26,874 bases of DNA from Candidatus [Bacteroides] periocalifornicus (GCA_001421095.1 LIIK01000038.1:1-26874); one strand, 5' to 3'; shown: positions 14,371 to 22,909, counted from the stretch's first letter. Notes: generated by a model from the letters alone, not told the origin. Program-made: numbers and translations.

Positions 14371-15447
14371 TTAACCGAGGGGATCCTGGATGGAGAGCTT
14401 GCAGTTACCGAATTCGTAGGCCTGCCAATCGTGCCGGTAAGCGTAGTGAGATCGTAGCTGCTCTAGTGCGTAAGGCTGGGCTTTTAGCGCGAGGGAATCC
14501 TTACGGATATCGTAGGTTTTCGCGAGGTCTGAGATGGATAGCCCGGCATTGAACGGGCGTTGCGTTTCATCCACCTCCAGTTTCGGCAAGAGCTTTGGCC
14601 AGCCGAAGTGCGAGCAAACGGCCTGCAAAACGGCGGCGGTGGCGGCCTGCTTCCCCTCGATGCTATAGCCTGCTATGTGCGGAGTGCTCAGCAGCGCCGG
14701 CTCTAGCAATGCGGGGCTCACGTCTTGTTCATTTTCGTAGACATCGAGGCAGTACCCGCGGATCTGCTTACGTTCTAGCGCGCGGAGTAGGGCGTAATCG
14801 TCAACTACGCCACCGCGCGAGGAGTTCAGGATGAAGGGGCGGCGCTCCAAGCCGTAGAAGAAGTGTTCGTCGGCCAGGTGGTAGGTCGGGTACCGGCTTT
14901 GGTCAGAGTAGGTAAATGGAACGTGGAAGGTGATGATGTCGCAAAACTGCTGAACCATGGCCAGCGATGTGTAGCCTTTGCCACCCTGCGCTTGTAGCGG
15001 AGGATCGACCAGTATGGTGTGTACACCCAGGGCCGTGAGGGTGGCGTGTAGGCATCGCCCCACTGCTCCGCAGCCCACTATGCCGATTCTGAGTTGCGAG
15101 AGGGGAATCGGGAGTTGCCTGGTAACCAAGTAGAGCGCAGAGGTTACCCATTGCACTACGGCCCAGGCATTGCAGCCCGGCGCATTCGCCACCGCAATGT
15201 TGTTGGTTTTGCAGAAATCGCGGTTGATATGATCGGTGCCCACTGTGGCCGATGCGATCAGCTCCACCTGGCTGCCCTCTAGCAGGTCTTGATTGCAGGC
15301 TGTTCGGGTGCGGATTATAAGGGCTTTGGCATCATGGCAGGCCTCTGGGGTGATGGCCTTTGCTGGCAGGTAGCACACCTCCGCGAGGGGTTCTAAAACT
15401 CCCTGAATGAAAGGGATATCGCGATCTATTAAAATCTTGGGTTTCAT
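14371..15447 (-). CDS. pdxB: Erythronate-4-phosphate dehydrogenase PdxB
   Basis: PdxB oxidises 4-phosphoerythronate in the DXP-dependent pathway to pyridoxal phosphate. The 358-residue protein belongs to the D-2-hydroxyacid dehydrogenase family: NAD-binding GIVGCGAVG (122-130), catalytic Arg211 in NSSRGG, catalytic Glu within LDVYENE (234-240), and catalytic His257 in TPHIAGY. PdxB-specific stretches are VGTDHIN (69-75) and APGCNAWAVVQWV (89-101), and a C-terminal extension (about 285-358) matches the PdxB dimerisation domain in position. These separate it from SerA or lactate dehydrogenases. It is the first gene of a probable pdxB-glyS unit with a perfect -7 element 51 bases upstream of the ATG. 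Confidence 0.93.
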   Translation of the reverse strand: MKPKILIDRDIPFIQGVLEPLAEVCYLPAKAITPEACHDAKALIIRTRTACNQDLLEGSQVELIASATVGTDHINRDFCKTNNIAVANAPGCNAWAVVQWVTSALYLVTRQLPIPLSQLRIGIVGCGAVGRCLHATLTALGVHTILVDPPLQAQGGKGYTSLAMVQQFCDIITFHVPFTYSDQSRYPTYHLADEHFFYGLERRPFILNSSRGGVVDDYALLRALERKQIRGYCLDVYENEQDVSPALLEPALLSTPHIAGYSIEGKQAATAAVLQAVCSHFGWPKLLPKLEVDETQRPFNAGLSISDLAKTYDIRKDSLALKAQPYALEQLRSHYAYRHDWQAYEFGNCKLSIQDPLG

Positions 15448-15497
15448 TAGATGGGAGCCTATTGGGTGCGCAATGCCGTTACTTCTCTACGTTGGCG

Positions 15498-15505
15498 CAA
15501 AGGTA
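15498..15505 (-). promoter_or_regulatory. pdxB promoter, -7 element
   Basis: On the minus strand TACCTTTG is a perfect TAnnTTTG match, 51 bases upstream of the pdxB ATG at 15447. It forms a divergent promoter pair with the rightward elements at 15589-15596. Confidence 0.65.
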
Positions 15506-15588
15506 CGGCGGTTTTTCAGTTTAAGCACTATGGCCGACCGAATAATTTTTTTTTTCGCGAGATTTGCGTAGATTACCGAGGAAAACAT

Positions 15589-15596
15589 TACCTTTG
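15589..15596 (+). promoter_or_regulatory. Promoter of the SprB-like adhesin gene
   Basis: TACCTTTG is a perfect -7 match with TTTG at 15563-15566 as -33 element (22-base spacing) and a T10 run at 15546-15555 just upstream, which could act as an UP-like element. A second perfect match, TATATTTG (15671-15678), lies only 6 bases before the ATG at 15684 and would give a leaderless transcript. Confidence 0.6.
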
Positions 15597-15683
15597 GGGC
15601 AGTAAATGTGTGCAGAGAAGACGCTGTGCTACTCTAGATACTGTATTTAATGTGCGGATTCTAAGCATATTATATTTGCTATT

Positions 15684-17831
15684 ATGTTTTTCGCGGGAGT
15701 GGTAAGGGGTGCGCTACAAGCCCTGCGAGGGGTGGTGTGGTTTTGCGCAATACTGGGGGTAGAATCGCTGAGAGCGGGAGATCTCCTGGTGAATTCTACG
15801 GCCCTTGGGGCAGACAGCCTGGCGATCCAACCCGGGGGGCATAGCAGAGCAGGGTTCTCGCTGGAGGAGCGGGAGAAGGCAGCGTTGGCAATTCGCGCAG
15901 TGTTGGGGCTGAAGGGCGATACTACGCTGAGGGTGGATGCTGCGGGGCTCTGGGATACGAGCCTGGTGTTGCACCCTTCACTCAAGGCTATTCGAGAAGG
16001 AGGGGTGAATGTGCAAAAATACAACCCAACCTGCCATGGCGAGAGTACGGGGTCGATCTACGCAACCACGGATGGGGATGAGGGTGCTACTTTCCTGCTG
16101 CTGAAACATGGAACGACAGATCTCTTCGCTCCTCCTAATGGCAGTGGTCTCTTCAGGGGCTTACCCGCTGGGCATTACGATCTTCTGGTGAAACTTGCCA
16201 ATGGGTTTGTAGTTCCAGAGAATGATATCGTTCTGGAGGATCCCGACGCTATCACTATCGGCTTTACCCCGTTTGGCGACTTCCCGAAATGCGCAGGGGA
16301 GACCCTCGAAAGGCTACAGGCAAAAGCGGAAGGTGGCACAGAGCCCTTCTTGCACTTTGCCTGGTCATTCCGCCCCTACGGGCAAACTGAAGATCTCCCC
16401 TTGCCATCGGGTACTCCCGAGGAGGTCGGCACGCTGTACGATGTGTTACCGGGGCGCTACAGCCTTCGGGTGGGCGACTCTAACGGTTGTAATGCCAGCT
16501 CCATTTACTACCTGCCTGGGGCAAGTCCAGTAGAGTTCGACCACCTCCCCAACCTTAGCGTGCGGTGCCGTTCCTTTGACCAGGCAGTGTTTACCTACAC
16601 CCCTACACTCCTAAAGGGTGGACTTGCGCCCTACACCGCCGTGTGGAATAGCTCCATCGGCGATGCTATCGCAAAGGGCGATACTCTGCGTGATGGGCAT
16701 CAGTACACCCTCACTGGGGGGAAGTGGCCGATAAGGGTGACCGACTCGCTTGGATGCCAGGCGGTGCTAGAGGTGGAGGTGAAGCATGGCGCTGCCGATA
16801 ATCTCGATTACCACTTCGCCGACCCAGGAAATGCCATTTGCTACGGCGCGCGCAATATCCCCGTAGAGCTCGTTACAAGCAATGAGGCCCAGGTGGATCG
16901 GGTTCAGTGGTCGGTGAAGGTTGGGGTCGGCACAGATAATCCTCAGCCAGGATCGTTCGAGTCTAGTGGGAAGACCCGCATCACCGTAAAGAATCCCATT
17001 TATACGCTAACAGCCGTAAATTTCGATCTTACCACAACCTATGGCTGCCGGGATACTGCTACCCTTTTCCTCTCGCCCCAGAATAACATCGGGCTGGAAT
17101 TCGACAGGTTGGGCAGCAAGGTCGGGGTGCTCCATGTGGGGCGCGATGCTGTGGATAGGCAGCGTACACCGCTCAATGCCCCTCCAAGCCAGGTGGTGTA
17201 TAAAGATTCCGTGCTCCTTGGTGTGCTGGCCGATGTGCCCTCTGACATCGCGTTCAAGACCCAAGTGCCTGCTGGGTCGCTGAGCTTCTCATTCGTTCCT
17301 GCGGGCCTTTTCCAACCCTCTGACGATGGCCTGCCAGGGCATTTCAGCGTGCTACTTCCCCAGGGTGCGCTGGAGAATTCGGAGTTCTCCTCAGCCCTGC
17401 GCGAGGTGGATAAGGGCGGGAAGAAATTCCGCGTGCTGCGGGCAAAGATCCGGGCAAAAGGCACTGGAGATGGGTGTGAAGATGAGACGGAGATCTATTT
17501 ACGAATAGTAGACCAGCTGCGCATTCCCAACGTATTCACCCCTAATGATGATGGGATGAATGACCGCTGGCTCAGGAACGGGGATCCCAGCTACGACAAT
17601 CTATTTTCAGGGCTCTCCAATCTACTGCCCAAGATGGAGGTTGAGGTCTTTACACGGGCTGGCGTACAGGTGTGGCATGCGAAGGGCGAGGCTATATCCC
17701 AGGGGTGGGATGGCAAGAGCGGAGGTGCACCATTGCCCGTGGGTACCTACTACTACGTGATTCGCTTTAACGTCCCCAGCCGTGGGAGCGCCTGGAAGCC
17801 TATCGCGGGGTCGGTCACCATAGTCAGGTAG
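15684..17831 (+). CDS. SprB-like secreted protein with type-B T9SS C-terminal domain
   Basis: A 715-residue exported protein. Residues 1-31 look like a signal peptide (cleavage near LRA-GD). Four diverged SprB-type modules follow, each opening with a Cys in a strand and closing with a turn: Cys117 to about 175, Cys203 to Cys269 (RYSLRVGDSNGC), Cys295 to Cys358 (IRVTDSLGC), and Cys386 to Cys455. The C terminus (about 612-715) is a gliding-motility-associated type-B CTD (CHU_C): NVFTPNDDGMNDRW, then VFTRAGVQVWHAKG, GWDGKSGGAPLPVGTYYYVI. Such proteins cross the outer membrane through the type IX system and stay on the surface as adhesins. SprB of Flavobacterium is roughly nine times longer. A PorP/SprF gene follows, the usual partner of type-B cargo. 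Confidence 0.85.
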   Translation: MFFAGVVRGALQALRGVVWFCAILGVESLRAGDLLVNSTALGADSLAIQPGGHSRAGFSLEEREKAALAIRAVLGLKGDTTLRVDAAGLWDTSLVLHPSLKAIREGGVNVQKYNPTCHGESTGSIYATTDGDEGATFLLLKHGTTDLFAPPNGSGLFRGLPAGHYDLLVKLANGFVVPENDIVLEDPDAITIGFTPFGDFPKCAGETLERLQAKAEGGTEPFLHFAWSFRPYGQTEDLPLPSGTPEEVGTLYDVLPGRYSLRVGDSNGCNASSIYYLPGASPVEFDHLPNLSVRCRSFDQAVFTYTPTLLKGGLAPYTAVWNSSIGDAIAKGDTLRDGHQYTLTGGKWPIRVTDSLGCQAVLEVEVKHGAADNLDYHFADPGNAICYGARNIPVELVTSNEAQVDRVQWSVKVGVGTDNPQPGSFESSGKTRITVKNPIYTLTAVNFDLTTTYGCRDTATLFLSPQNNIGLEFDRLGSKVGVLHVGRDAVDRQRTPLNAPPSQVVYKDSVLLGVLADVPSDIAFKTQVPAGSLSFSFVPAGLFQPSDDGLPGHFSVLLPQGALENSEFSSALREVDKGGKKFRVLRAKIRAKGTGDGCEDETEIYLRIVDQLRIPNVFTPNDDGMNDRWLRNGDPSYDNLFSGLSNLLPKMEVEVFTRAGVQVWHAKGEAISQGWDGKSGGAPLPVGTYYYVIRFNVPSRGSAWKPIAGSVTIVR

Positions 17832-17942
17832 GGAGGGCTAACGGTTAGCGTTCAGGGCAGGAGAATGGTGGCGTTTTTATGAGTATACAGGGATTCAATC
17901 CTTACCTAGCGGGCAGAGGAATGTCAATGTAGCAGTGATCTG

Positions 17943-18902
17943 ATGCTGAGTTTCAAACGTTCGGGGCATGTAGTTAATGGATGGGGATGGGCTAAATGGC
18001 TAGTTCTCCCCATGCTGTGTATTGTGCTACATCTCCCGCAGGTGGCGGTTGGGCAGCAGATGTACCAGCTCTCCCAGTTCATGCTCGACAGCTACGTGAT
18101 CAACCCAGCTTTGGTCGGCACCTATAATTTCTACCAGGTTCGGACGCACCATCGTTTCCAGTGGGTGGGGATTGAGGACGCTCCGATGACGAACGCTATT
18201 GCCGTCTACGGGCCTCACTCCCAGCTTTCCATGGGCTATGGAGGAATGTTTTACAACGATATTACAGGCCCTACCAGCCGAACGGGTCTGCTGGGCTCTT
18301 TTGGGTACAATATCCCGCTTACCTCGGAGATACGCATCTCGGGAGGAATATCGTTGGGATTCATGGTCTTTAGGATCGATGCCTCAAAGTTTGACCTTGG
18401 AGACAACAGCAATAATCTCAACGATCCTGCGCTACTAGGGTACCAGTCCAGAACGGCATTCACCCCAGATGCCAGCGTGGGGCTCTACCTCTACTCCTCA
18501 TTTTTCTACGTAGGAGCATCTGCCTCCCAGCTCTTCGGGCAGCGGCTGCAGTTTTACAGCAAGCCCGTCAAGGTCAATCAACTCCGGCAGACGTTCTACC
18601 TGCATGGGGGCTACCTGCTCTACCTTACCGATGATTTTGAGCTTGAGCCCGCGTTGGTGTTGAAGCTCAGCTGGCCATCGCCATTCCAGTTCGATTTGAA
18701 TGCCAAGGTCACGTATAAGAACAGGGTTTGGGGTGGAATCTCATACCGTCTGCGCGATGCGGTGAGCTTCCTAGTGGGGTATAAGCATAACGGGAAAATC
18801 CTGTTTGGCTACAGCTTTGACCTTAGCCATACGTCGTTCCTCCGTTTTTCAGGGGGGAGCCATGAGCTCATGATTGGCTACCAATTCGATAAGTCGAGGT
18901 AG
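17943..18902 (+). CDS. PorP/SprF family protein, partner of the upstream adhesin
   Basis: A 319-residue outer-membrane barrel. A signal peptide (about 1-38, ending VAVGQ) is followed by the family hallmark YQLSQFMLDSYVINPALVGT, then HHRFQWVGIEDAPMT (the Arg-x-Gln-Trp signature) and about a dozen amphipathic strands to the C terminus. This is a more canonical SprF than the 7224-8279 protein and has no basic tail. Genes of this type sit directly after genes for SprB-like type-B CTD proteins, and SprF is known in Flavobacterium to be needed for SprB export; the same pairing is seen here with 111 bases between. No promoter is visible in that gap, which contains a small palindrome (GCTAAC-G-GTTAGC, 17837-17849), so co-transcription is likely. 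Confidence 0.88.
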   Translation: MLSFKRSGHVVNGWGWAKWLVLPMLCIVLHLPQVAVGQQMYQLSQFMLDSYVINPALVGTYNFYQVRTHHRFQWVGIEDAPMTNAIAVYGPHSQLSMGYGGMFYNDITGPTSRTGLLGSFGYNIPLTSEIRISGGISLGFMVFRIDASKFDLGDNSNNLNDPALLGYQSRTAFTPDASVGLYLYSSFFYVGASASQLFGQRLQFYSKPVKVNQLRQTFYLHGGYLLYLTDDFELEPALVLKLSWPSPFQFDLNAKVTYKNRVWGGISYRLRDAVSFLVGYKHNGKILFGYSFDLSHTSFLRFSGGSHELMIGYQFDKSR

Positions 18903-18930
18903 GAATTCCGTCCCTTGGGTTTTACCCGAG

Positions 18931-18963
18931 GCGGGGTAGGGGAGGGCGGAGGCTATACCCCGC
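18931..18963. repeat. Inverted repeat after the sprF-like gene
   Basis: GCGGGGTA (18931-18938) and TACCCCGC (18956-18963) are perfect 8-bp arms around a 17-base loop. It lies just before the stronger hairpin at 18981-19017 and shares with it the bases AGGGCGGAG. It may be a first weak terminator. Confidence 0.4.
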
Positions 18964-18980
18964 GATAGGGTTGTAAGAAG

Positions 18981-19017
18981 GAGGGCGGAGCATCACACCG
19001 TGTGATGCTCCGCCCTC
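18981..19017. terminator. Bidirectional terminator between sprF-like gene and trxB
   Basis: GAGGGCGGAGCATCACAC and its exact complement form 18-bp arms around a single C. It lies between two convergent genes (stops at 18902 and 19035) with AAGAAG before and CTTCC after, so it can serve both strands. It is the longest perfect inverted repeat I saw in the window. Confidence 0.85.
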
Positions 19018-19034
19018 TTCCTGTAAATAGGGGG

Positions 19035-19979
19035 TTAGAATTTCCTTGTGCCTAGGTAGCGTTCCGCTTCGAGAGCCGCCATGCAGCCCGAGGCAGCCGC
19101 TGTTATGGCTTGCCGGTAGCGGTGGTCTTGCACATCGCCCGCGGCGAATACTCCGGGCACAGAGGTGAAAGGCGTTCCGGGCTGCGTGGTGATATACCCC
19201 TCGCCATCTATTTCCAGCTGCCCTTTGAAGGGTTCAGTGTTGGGCTTGTGCCCTATGGCTAGGAAGAAGCCGTCAATCGCAATATCGTGGGTGGTATTGG
19301 TGGCCGTATTCAGCAGGCGTGCGCCCGTTACCCCCTCGTCGTTCCCGAGGATTTCTTGGGTTACATGCTCGTAGAGAATTTCGATGTTGGGGGTTGCATT
19401 CACCCGGTCGAGCATGGCCTTGGAGGCGCGCATGTAGGGCTTTCGGATGATGAGGTAGACCTTCTTGCAGATGGAGGCCAGGTAGGTAGCCTCTTCGCCC
19501 GCGGTATCGCCACCGCCCACTACGGCCACCGTTTTCCCCCGGTAGAAGAAACCATCGCATGTGGCACAGGCCGATACGCCGTAGCCCTTGAAGCGTTCTT
19601 CGCTGGGTAGCCCTAGGTACTTGGCCTGCGCTCCCGTGGCTATGATGAGGGCATCGGTAGCTATGGTAGTGGTGCCGTCTATCGTCACAGTGCGTTTGTC
19701 AGCGCTCAGCTCGCAAGAGGTTACGAGGCCAGCACGGATTTCCACGCCCAGACGCTCGGCCTGCTGCCGCAAGTCGTCCATTAGCGAAGTGCCGCTGGTG
19801 CCGGTGGGGTAGCCCGGGAAGTTCTCAATCTCGGTGGTTGTGGTGAGCTGCCCGCCGGGTTGTAGCCCTTCGTATAGCACGGGTTTCAGGTTAGCCCGCG
19901 CAGCGTAGATACCCGCAGTGTAGCCAGCAGGGCCAGACCCCACGATTAGTACCCGAATATGCTCGTTTTTCGTTTCCAT
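19035..19979 (-). CDS. trxB: Thioredoxin reductase TrxB
   Basis: Cytoplasmic flavoprotein that passes electrons from NADPH to thioredoxin. The 314-residue protein has FAD-binding GSGPAG (14-19), the FAD-contact segment PGGQLTTTTEIENFPGYP, the redox-active pair Cys138 and Cys141 in SACATCDG, NADPH-binding GGGDTAGEEA (155-164), and the closing FAD motif GVFAAGDVQDHRYRQAITAA. All catalytic residues are in place and length is typical. The ATG at 19979 starts METKNEH, a normal lead-in to the first beta strand. No clear TAnnTTTG element is seen in the 258-base gap upstream, which lies between trxB and the histidine kinase gene. Confidence 0.95.
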   Translation of the reverse strand: METKNEHIRVLIVGSGPAGYTAGIYAARANLKPVLYEGLQPGGQLTTTTEIENFPGYPTGTSGTSLMDDLRQQAERLGVEIRAGLVTSCELSADKRTVTIDGTTTIATDALIIATGAQAKYLGLPSEERFKGYGVSACATCDGFFYRGKTVAVVGGGDTAGEEATYLASICKKVYLIIRKPYMRASKAMLDRVNATPNIEILYEHVTQEILGNDEGVTGARLLNTATNTTHDIAIDGFFLAIGHKPNTEPFKGQLEIDGEGYITTQPGTPFTSVPGVFAAGDVQDHRYRQAITAAASGCMAALEAERYLGTRKF

Positions 19980-20237
19980 GTATTGATATTTAGAGTTTTC
20001 AAACTAGGTTTCTGTCTGTAGCGAGAATACTGTAAGTAGCGCATTTTTAACTACTTATGGCTAGCATACTGTCCTGTGAACCATATCGTGCAGGAGTTTT
20101 TTTAGCCTTCTTCAAAGTTGCGGTATACATCGCGCAATGCGTAGTAGGCGGGTTGTTGGGTTCTCATTCGGCGTTTCTCTCGCTTGGGGCGACTGGTGTC
20201 TGCCGATGTATGCTAACAGATTTGGGGGCGGAATTGT

Positions 20238-21416
20238 TCAGAGTTCGCCCTGCAATTTTATCTTGCTGTAGGGTACAGCCCGGAGTTCTATGCGGAAGGT
20301 CGTTCCCTTTCCGGGCTCGCTTTGCAGCACGTATATTCGCCCGTGGTGGTATTGTTTCACTATGCGCTTTGCCAGCGAGAGGCCCAGCCCCCAGCCTCGT
20401 TGTTTCGTGCTGTAGCCAGGGTTGAATACCATTCTGCGGGCACGCTTGCCCATCCCCTTCCCGGTATCGGTGCAGTCTACAATCGCGCGGTTTGGGGTGT
20501 AGTGCAGCTCTACATTGATGCTTCCCCGGCGTCCTATGGCATCTACGCTGTTGCGCACTAGGTTTTCGATTACCCACTGGATGAGTATGCTATTGTGCGG
20601 CACGTCCATGGAGAAGCTGGGTGCTACAAAGCTGAGCATTACCCTGTGCGGGATTCTAGGCCTGATGTAGGCTATGCTTTGCTCCAGCGTCCCCTGGAGG
20701 TCGGTATCCTCCAGCTGCGGTTTCGCCCCGATTTTTGAGAAGCGTTGCGCCACACGCTGCAGTCGCTCTACGTCGAGGGCTAGGGATTCTGCAAGCTCGG
20801 GGTTGGTATTCTCCTCCTGGAGGTACTGCGCCCAGCCCATGAGCGACGATATCGGAGTGCCGAGCTGGTGGGCGGTTTCTTTAGCCAGGCCCACCCATAC
20901 GCGGTTTTGCTCTGCCCGCCGGGTCTGCCAGAACATGAGGAAGCCCAGCAGGGTGAGCACTATGATGAATAGCAGCTGCACGTAGGGGTAGTGGCGTAGG
21001 CCGCGCAGCACCTCGCTGCTGCCGTAGAATACGTAGTTTACCTCGCCGCTCGGCAGCACTATCTCTATGGGTTCATGCTCTAGGGCGAGCTGCTCTATGA
21101 ACTCGGGCAGCTCCTCGGGGTGGCTTAGGTAGCGGTCTGGGATATTGCGCGTGGCTATGGGAAAGCGGTCGGCATCGGTGAGTACGCTCGGGAGCGTGTA
21201 GTTACCCTGGATCACCTTCAGGAGGAGGGAGTAGTCAGCCGGCGCCACATCCGCGTTGGCCATTTGCCGGGTAGCCTCGGCCCAGAGGTCTATTTTCTCG
21301 CGTTCCTCTTGAGCCAGCGTGCTGGCCTGCCGAGAGGTGATAGCCAGGGTGAAGGCGATCACGCCCACCCCTAGCAGCACCAGCAGGGCATTCAGCAGAC
21401 GCGTACGATTTACCAT
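20238..21416 (-). CDS. Sensor histidine kinase (possible PorY)
   Basis: A 392-residue membrane histidine kinase. Membrane helices at about 8-28 and 146-164 enclose a periplasmic sensor domain of about 115 residues. The cytoplasmic part has an H-box KETAHQLGTPISSLMGW with phospho-His183, an N-box ENLVRNSVDAI (284-294), a G1 box DTGKGM (317-322) and a G2 box RGWGLGLSLAKRIV (340-353). There is no HAMP or PAS domain between helix 2 and the H-box. The AHQLGTP form of the H-box is typical of a Bacteroidota group. No response regulator gene is adjacent. PorY, the kinase that regulates type IX secretion genes with PorX in Porphyromonas, is also unlinked to its regulator and similar in size and layout; calling this PorY is inference. 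Confidence 0.85.
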   Translation of the reverse strand: MVNRTRLLNALLVLLGVGVIAFTLAITSRQASTLAQEEREKIDLWAEATRQMANADVAPADYSLLLKVIQGNYTLPSVLTDADRFPIATRNIPDRYLSHPEELPEFIEQLALEHEPIEIVLPSGEVNYVFYGSSEVLRGLRHYPYVQLLFIIVLTLLGFLMFWQTRRAEQNRVWVGLAKETAHQLGTPISSLMGWAQYLQEENTNPELAESLALDVERLQRVAQRFSKIGAKPQLEDTDLQGTLEQSIAYIRPRIPHRVMLSFVAPSFSMDVPHNSILIQWVIENLVRNSVDAIGRRGSINVELHYTPNRAIVDCTDTGKGMGKRARRMVFNPGYSTKQRGWGLGLSLAKRIVKQYHHGRIYVLQSEPGKGTTFRIELRAVPYSKIKLQGEL

Positions 21417-21539
21417 CTCAGAATAGGATACCCCTCAGCCCTTGCGCCGGGTACAAAGCGGCAGAAAGCCCCTACCGCATGTGCAGAGGCCTTCCCGTTT
21501 AGCCATGCCGGTAGTGGAGTCTTTCACGCAGGTCACGGT

Positions 21540-21995
21540 CTACTTTTTCCCCTCTTTGGGGGCGAATTTTAGCGATGCCGAGTTGATGCAGTATCGCTGC
21601 CCGAGCGGCGCCGGCCCGTCGGGGAATCGGTGGCCTAGGTGCGCGCCACACTTCGCGCAGAGCACCTCCTCGCGTACCATCCCGTGGCTTGTATCCACGC
21701 GGTACTTCACCGCGGCCTCCTCCTCGGGCTTGGTGAAGCTCGGCCACCCGCAGCCAGAGTCGTACTTCTGGTCGCTTTTGAAGAGTACCGCCCCGCAAAC
21801 CACGCAGCGGTAGGTGCCGTCGTCGTGCTTATTCCAGTACGCATTGCTGAACGGGGGTTCGGTGGCCGCCTCCTGCGTTACAGCCTTCTGGAGGGGCGTA
21901 AGGTGGGATAGGTCTGGTTTCTTCTGGCACATAGCGCTTTGGGTTAATACCGCACAGGTAAAGATGCCCACGAATACCCAATGGAGTGTTTTCAT
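21540..21995 (-). CDS. msrB: Peptide-methionine (R)-S-oxide reductase MsrB, exported
   Basis: Repairs oxidised methionine (R form) in proteins. The 151-residue protein has a complete MsrB domain: TEPPFSNAYWNKHDDGTYRC, zinc ligands Cys64, Cys67, Cys113 and Cys116, the YDSGCGWPSF segment with the resolving Cys82, HLGHRFPDGP (119-128), and the catalytic Cys136 in RYCINSASLKF. Unlike the usual cytoplasmic form, it begins with a signal peptide (about 1-23), so it should act in the periplasm. The sequence before the mature start (SAMCQ) is not a good lipobox. How the periplasmic enzyme would be re-reduced is not shown; no DsbD/CcdA-like gene is nearby. A near-consensus -7 element lies upstream at 22027-22034. 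Confidence 0.93.
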   Translation of the reverse strand: MKTLHWVFVGIFTCAVLTQSAMCQKKPDLSHLTPLQKAVTQEAATEPPFSNAYWNKHDDGTYRCVVCGAVLFKSDQKYDSGCGWPSFTKPEEEAAVKYRVDTSHGMVREEVLCAKCGAHLGHRFPDGPAPLGQRYCINSASLKFAPKEGKK

Positions 21996-22026
21996 AGCTC
22001 AGATCGTTTTTTTGTAGATTAGCGCG

Positions 22027-22034
22027 TAAAGATA
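22027..22034 (-). promoter_or_regulatory. msrB promoter, -7 element
   Basis: Minus-strand TATCTTTA matches TAnnTTTG at seven of eight positions, 32 bases upstream of the msrB ATG at 21995. A small dyad GATAT-TCG-ATATC (22031-22043) overlaps it and could be an operator. Confidence 0.45.
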
Positions 22035-22132
22035 TTCGATATCCGTGAGCCTGTGGTTCTATATTCAGGTGCTGTTATCGGCCTGCAGCCCAAGTTTTTG
22101 CCCTCCCAGCACGGCAGGCAAACGCTGGTAGG

Positions 22133-22909
22133 CTAGCGACGGGCAGCCCCCCGTTGCCTTTCCATCTCGTAGAGAATCACGCCGGCCGCCACCGACACAT
22201 TCAGCGATTGCACCCGCCCGTGCAGGGGTATGCGAATCTCCGCGTCGGCCAGCCGTAGGATTCTATTGTCTATACCCTGTTCCTCGTCGCCCAGCACTAG
22301 GCAAATTGGCCCGTGGAGGTCCGCATGGTGGTAGTAGGTACCGCCCTTCTCGGTGGCGGCCACCACGCGCAGCCCCGAGTTGCGCAGGTACTCCACCGTC
22401 TGCACCGTGTTCGGTACTCGGCAAACCGGGAGATGCAGCAAGGCCCCCGCGCTCGTCTTTACGGTATCCGCGTTGATGCTCGCGCTCCCCGTCATGGGGA
22501 CTATCAGCCCGTGCGCCCCTACGCACTCAGCCGTGCGCGCTATGGCCCCGAGGTTGCGGACGTCGGTCACCCCATCTAGCAGCACCAGCAGGGGATCTTC
22601 CCCCCACTCGTAGATCATGGGGAGCAGCCCCTCGAGCCGCTGGTACACGATGGGCGATATGGCGGCCACTACCCCCTGGTGGTTGCGCTGCCCGAGCCGG
22701 AGAAACCATTCGCTTGGCACCTTCTTCACCGGGATGCCGCGCTGCCTAGCCACCGCCGTGAGTTCCGCGAGCCCCTCCGCCCTCAGGCCGTCCTGCACCG
22801 TTATCCGCTCTATCTCCCGCCCAGCGTCTAGCGCCTCCATTATGGGGTGCACCCCGTAGAGCAGGTCGCCCGTGGCCCGTGCCCGCCTATGCCATCTCTC
22901 CGAGTTCAT
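22133..22909 (-). CDS. rlmB: 23S rRNA (guanosine-2'-O)-methyltransferase RlmB
   Basis: SPOUT-class 2'-O-methyltransferase of the TrmH group; in E. coli RlmB methylates G2251 in the 23S rRNA P-loop. The 258-residue protein has the N-terminal substrate-binding domain (LYGVHPIMEAL, 17-27; NHQGVVAAI, 76-84) and the three SPOUT motifs: 1, LDGVTDVRNLGAIARTAE (111-128, with Asn119 and Arg125); 2, LVLGDEEQGI (204-213); 3, IPLHGRVQSLNVSVAAGVIL (227-246), which form the trefoil knot and SAM site. TrmH paralogues acting on tRNA share these motifs, but the N-terminal YGVHPIMEAL domain favours RlmB. It lies between msrB and the ABC-F gene with gaps of over 130 bases each side, so may be transcribed on its own. 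Confidence 0.9.
   Translation of the reverse strand: MNSERWHRRARATGDLLYGVHPIMEALDAGREIERITVQDGLRAEGLAELTAVARQRGIPVKKVPSEWFLRLGQRNHQGVVAAISPIVYQRLEGLLPMIYEWGEDPLLVLLDGVTDVRNLGAIARTAECVGAHGLIVPMTGSASINADTVKTSAGALLHLPVCRVPNTVQTVEYLRNSGLRVVAATEKGGTYYHHADLHGPICLVLGDEEQGIDNRILRLADAEIRIPLHGRVQSLNVSVAAGVILYEMERQRGAARR

Noticed and set aside
15546..15555. T10 tract as a phase-variation site
   Set aside because: It lies upstream of the -33 element, where A/T runs are ordinary; no reading frame or spacer is changed by its length.
20057..20425. 122-codon plus-strand frame between trxB and the kinase gene
   Set aside because: Half of it is antisense to the kinase's C-terminal domain. The translation has scattered Cys and hydrophobic residues without a credible topology, and no -7 element precedes it.
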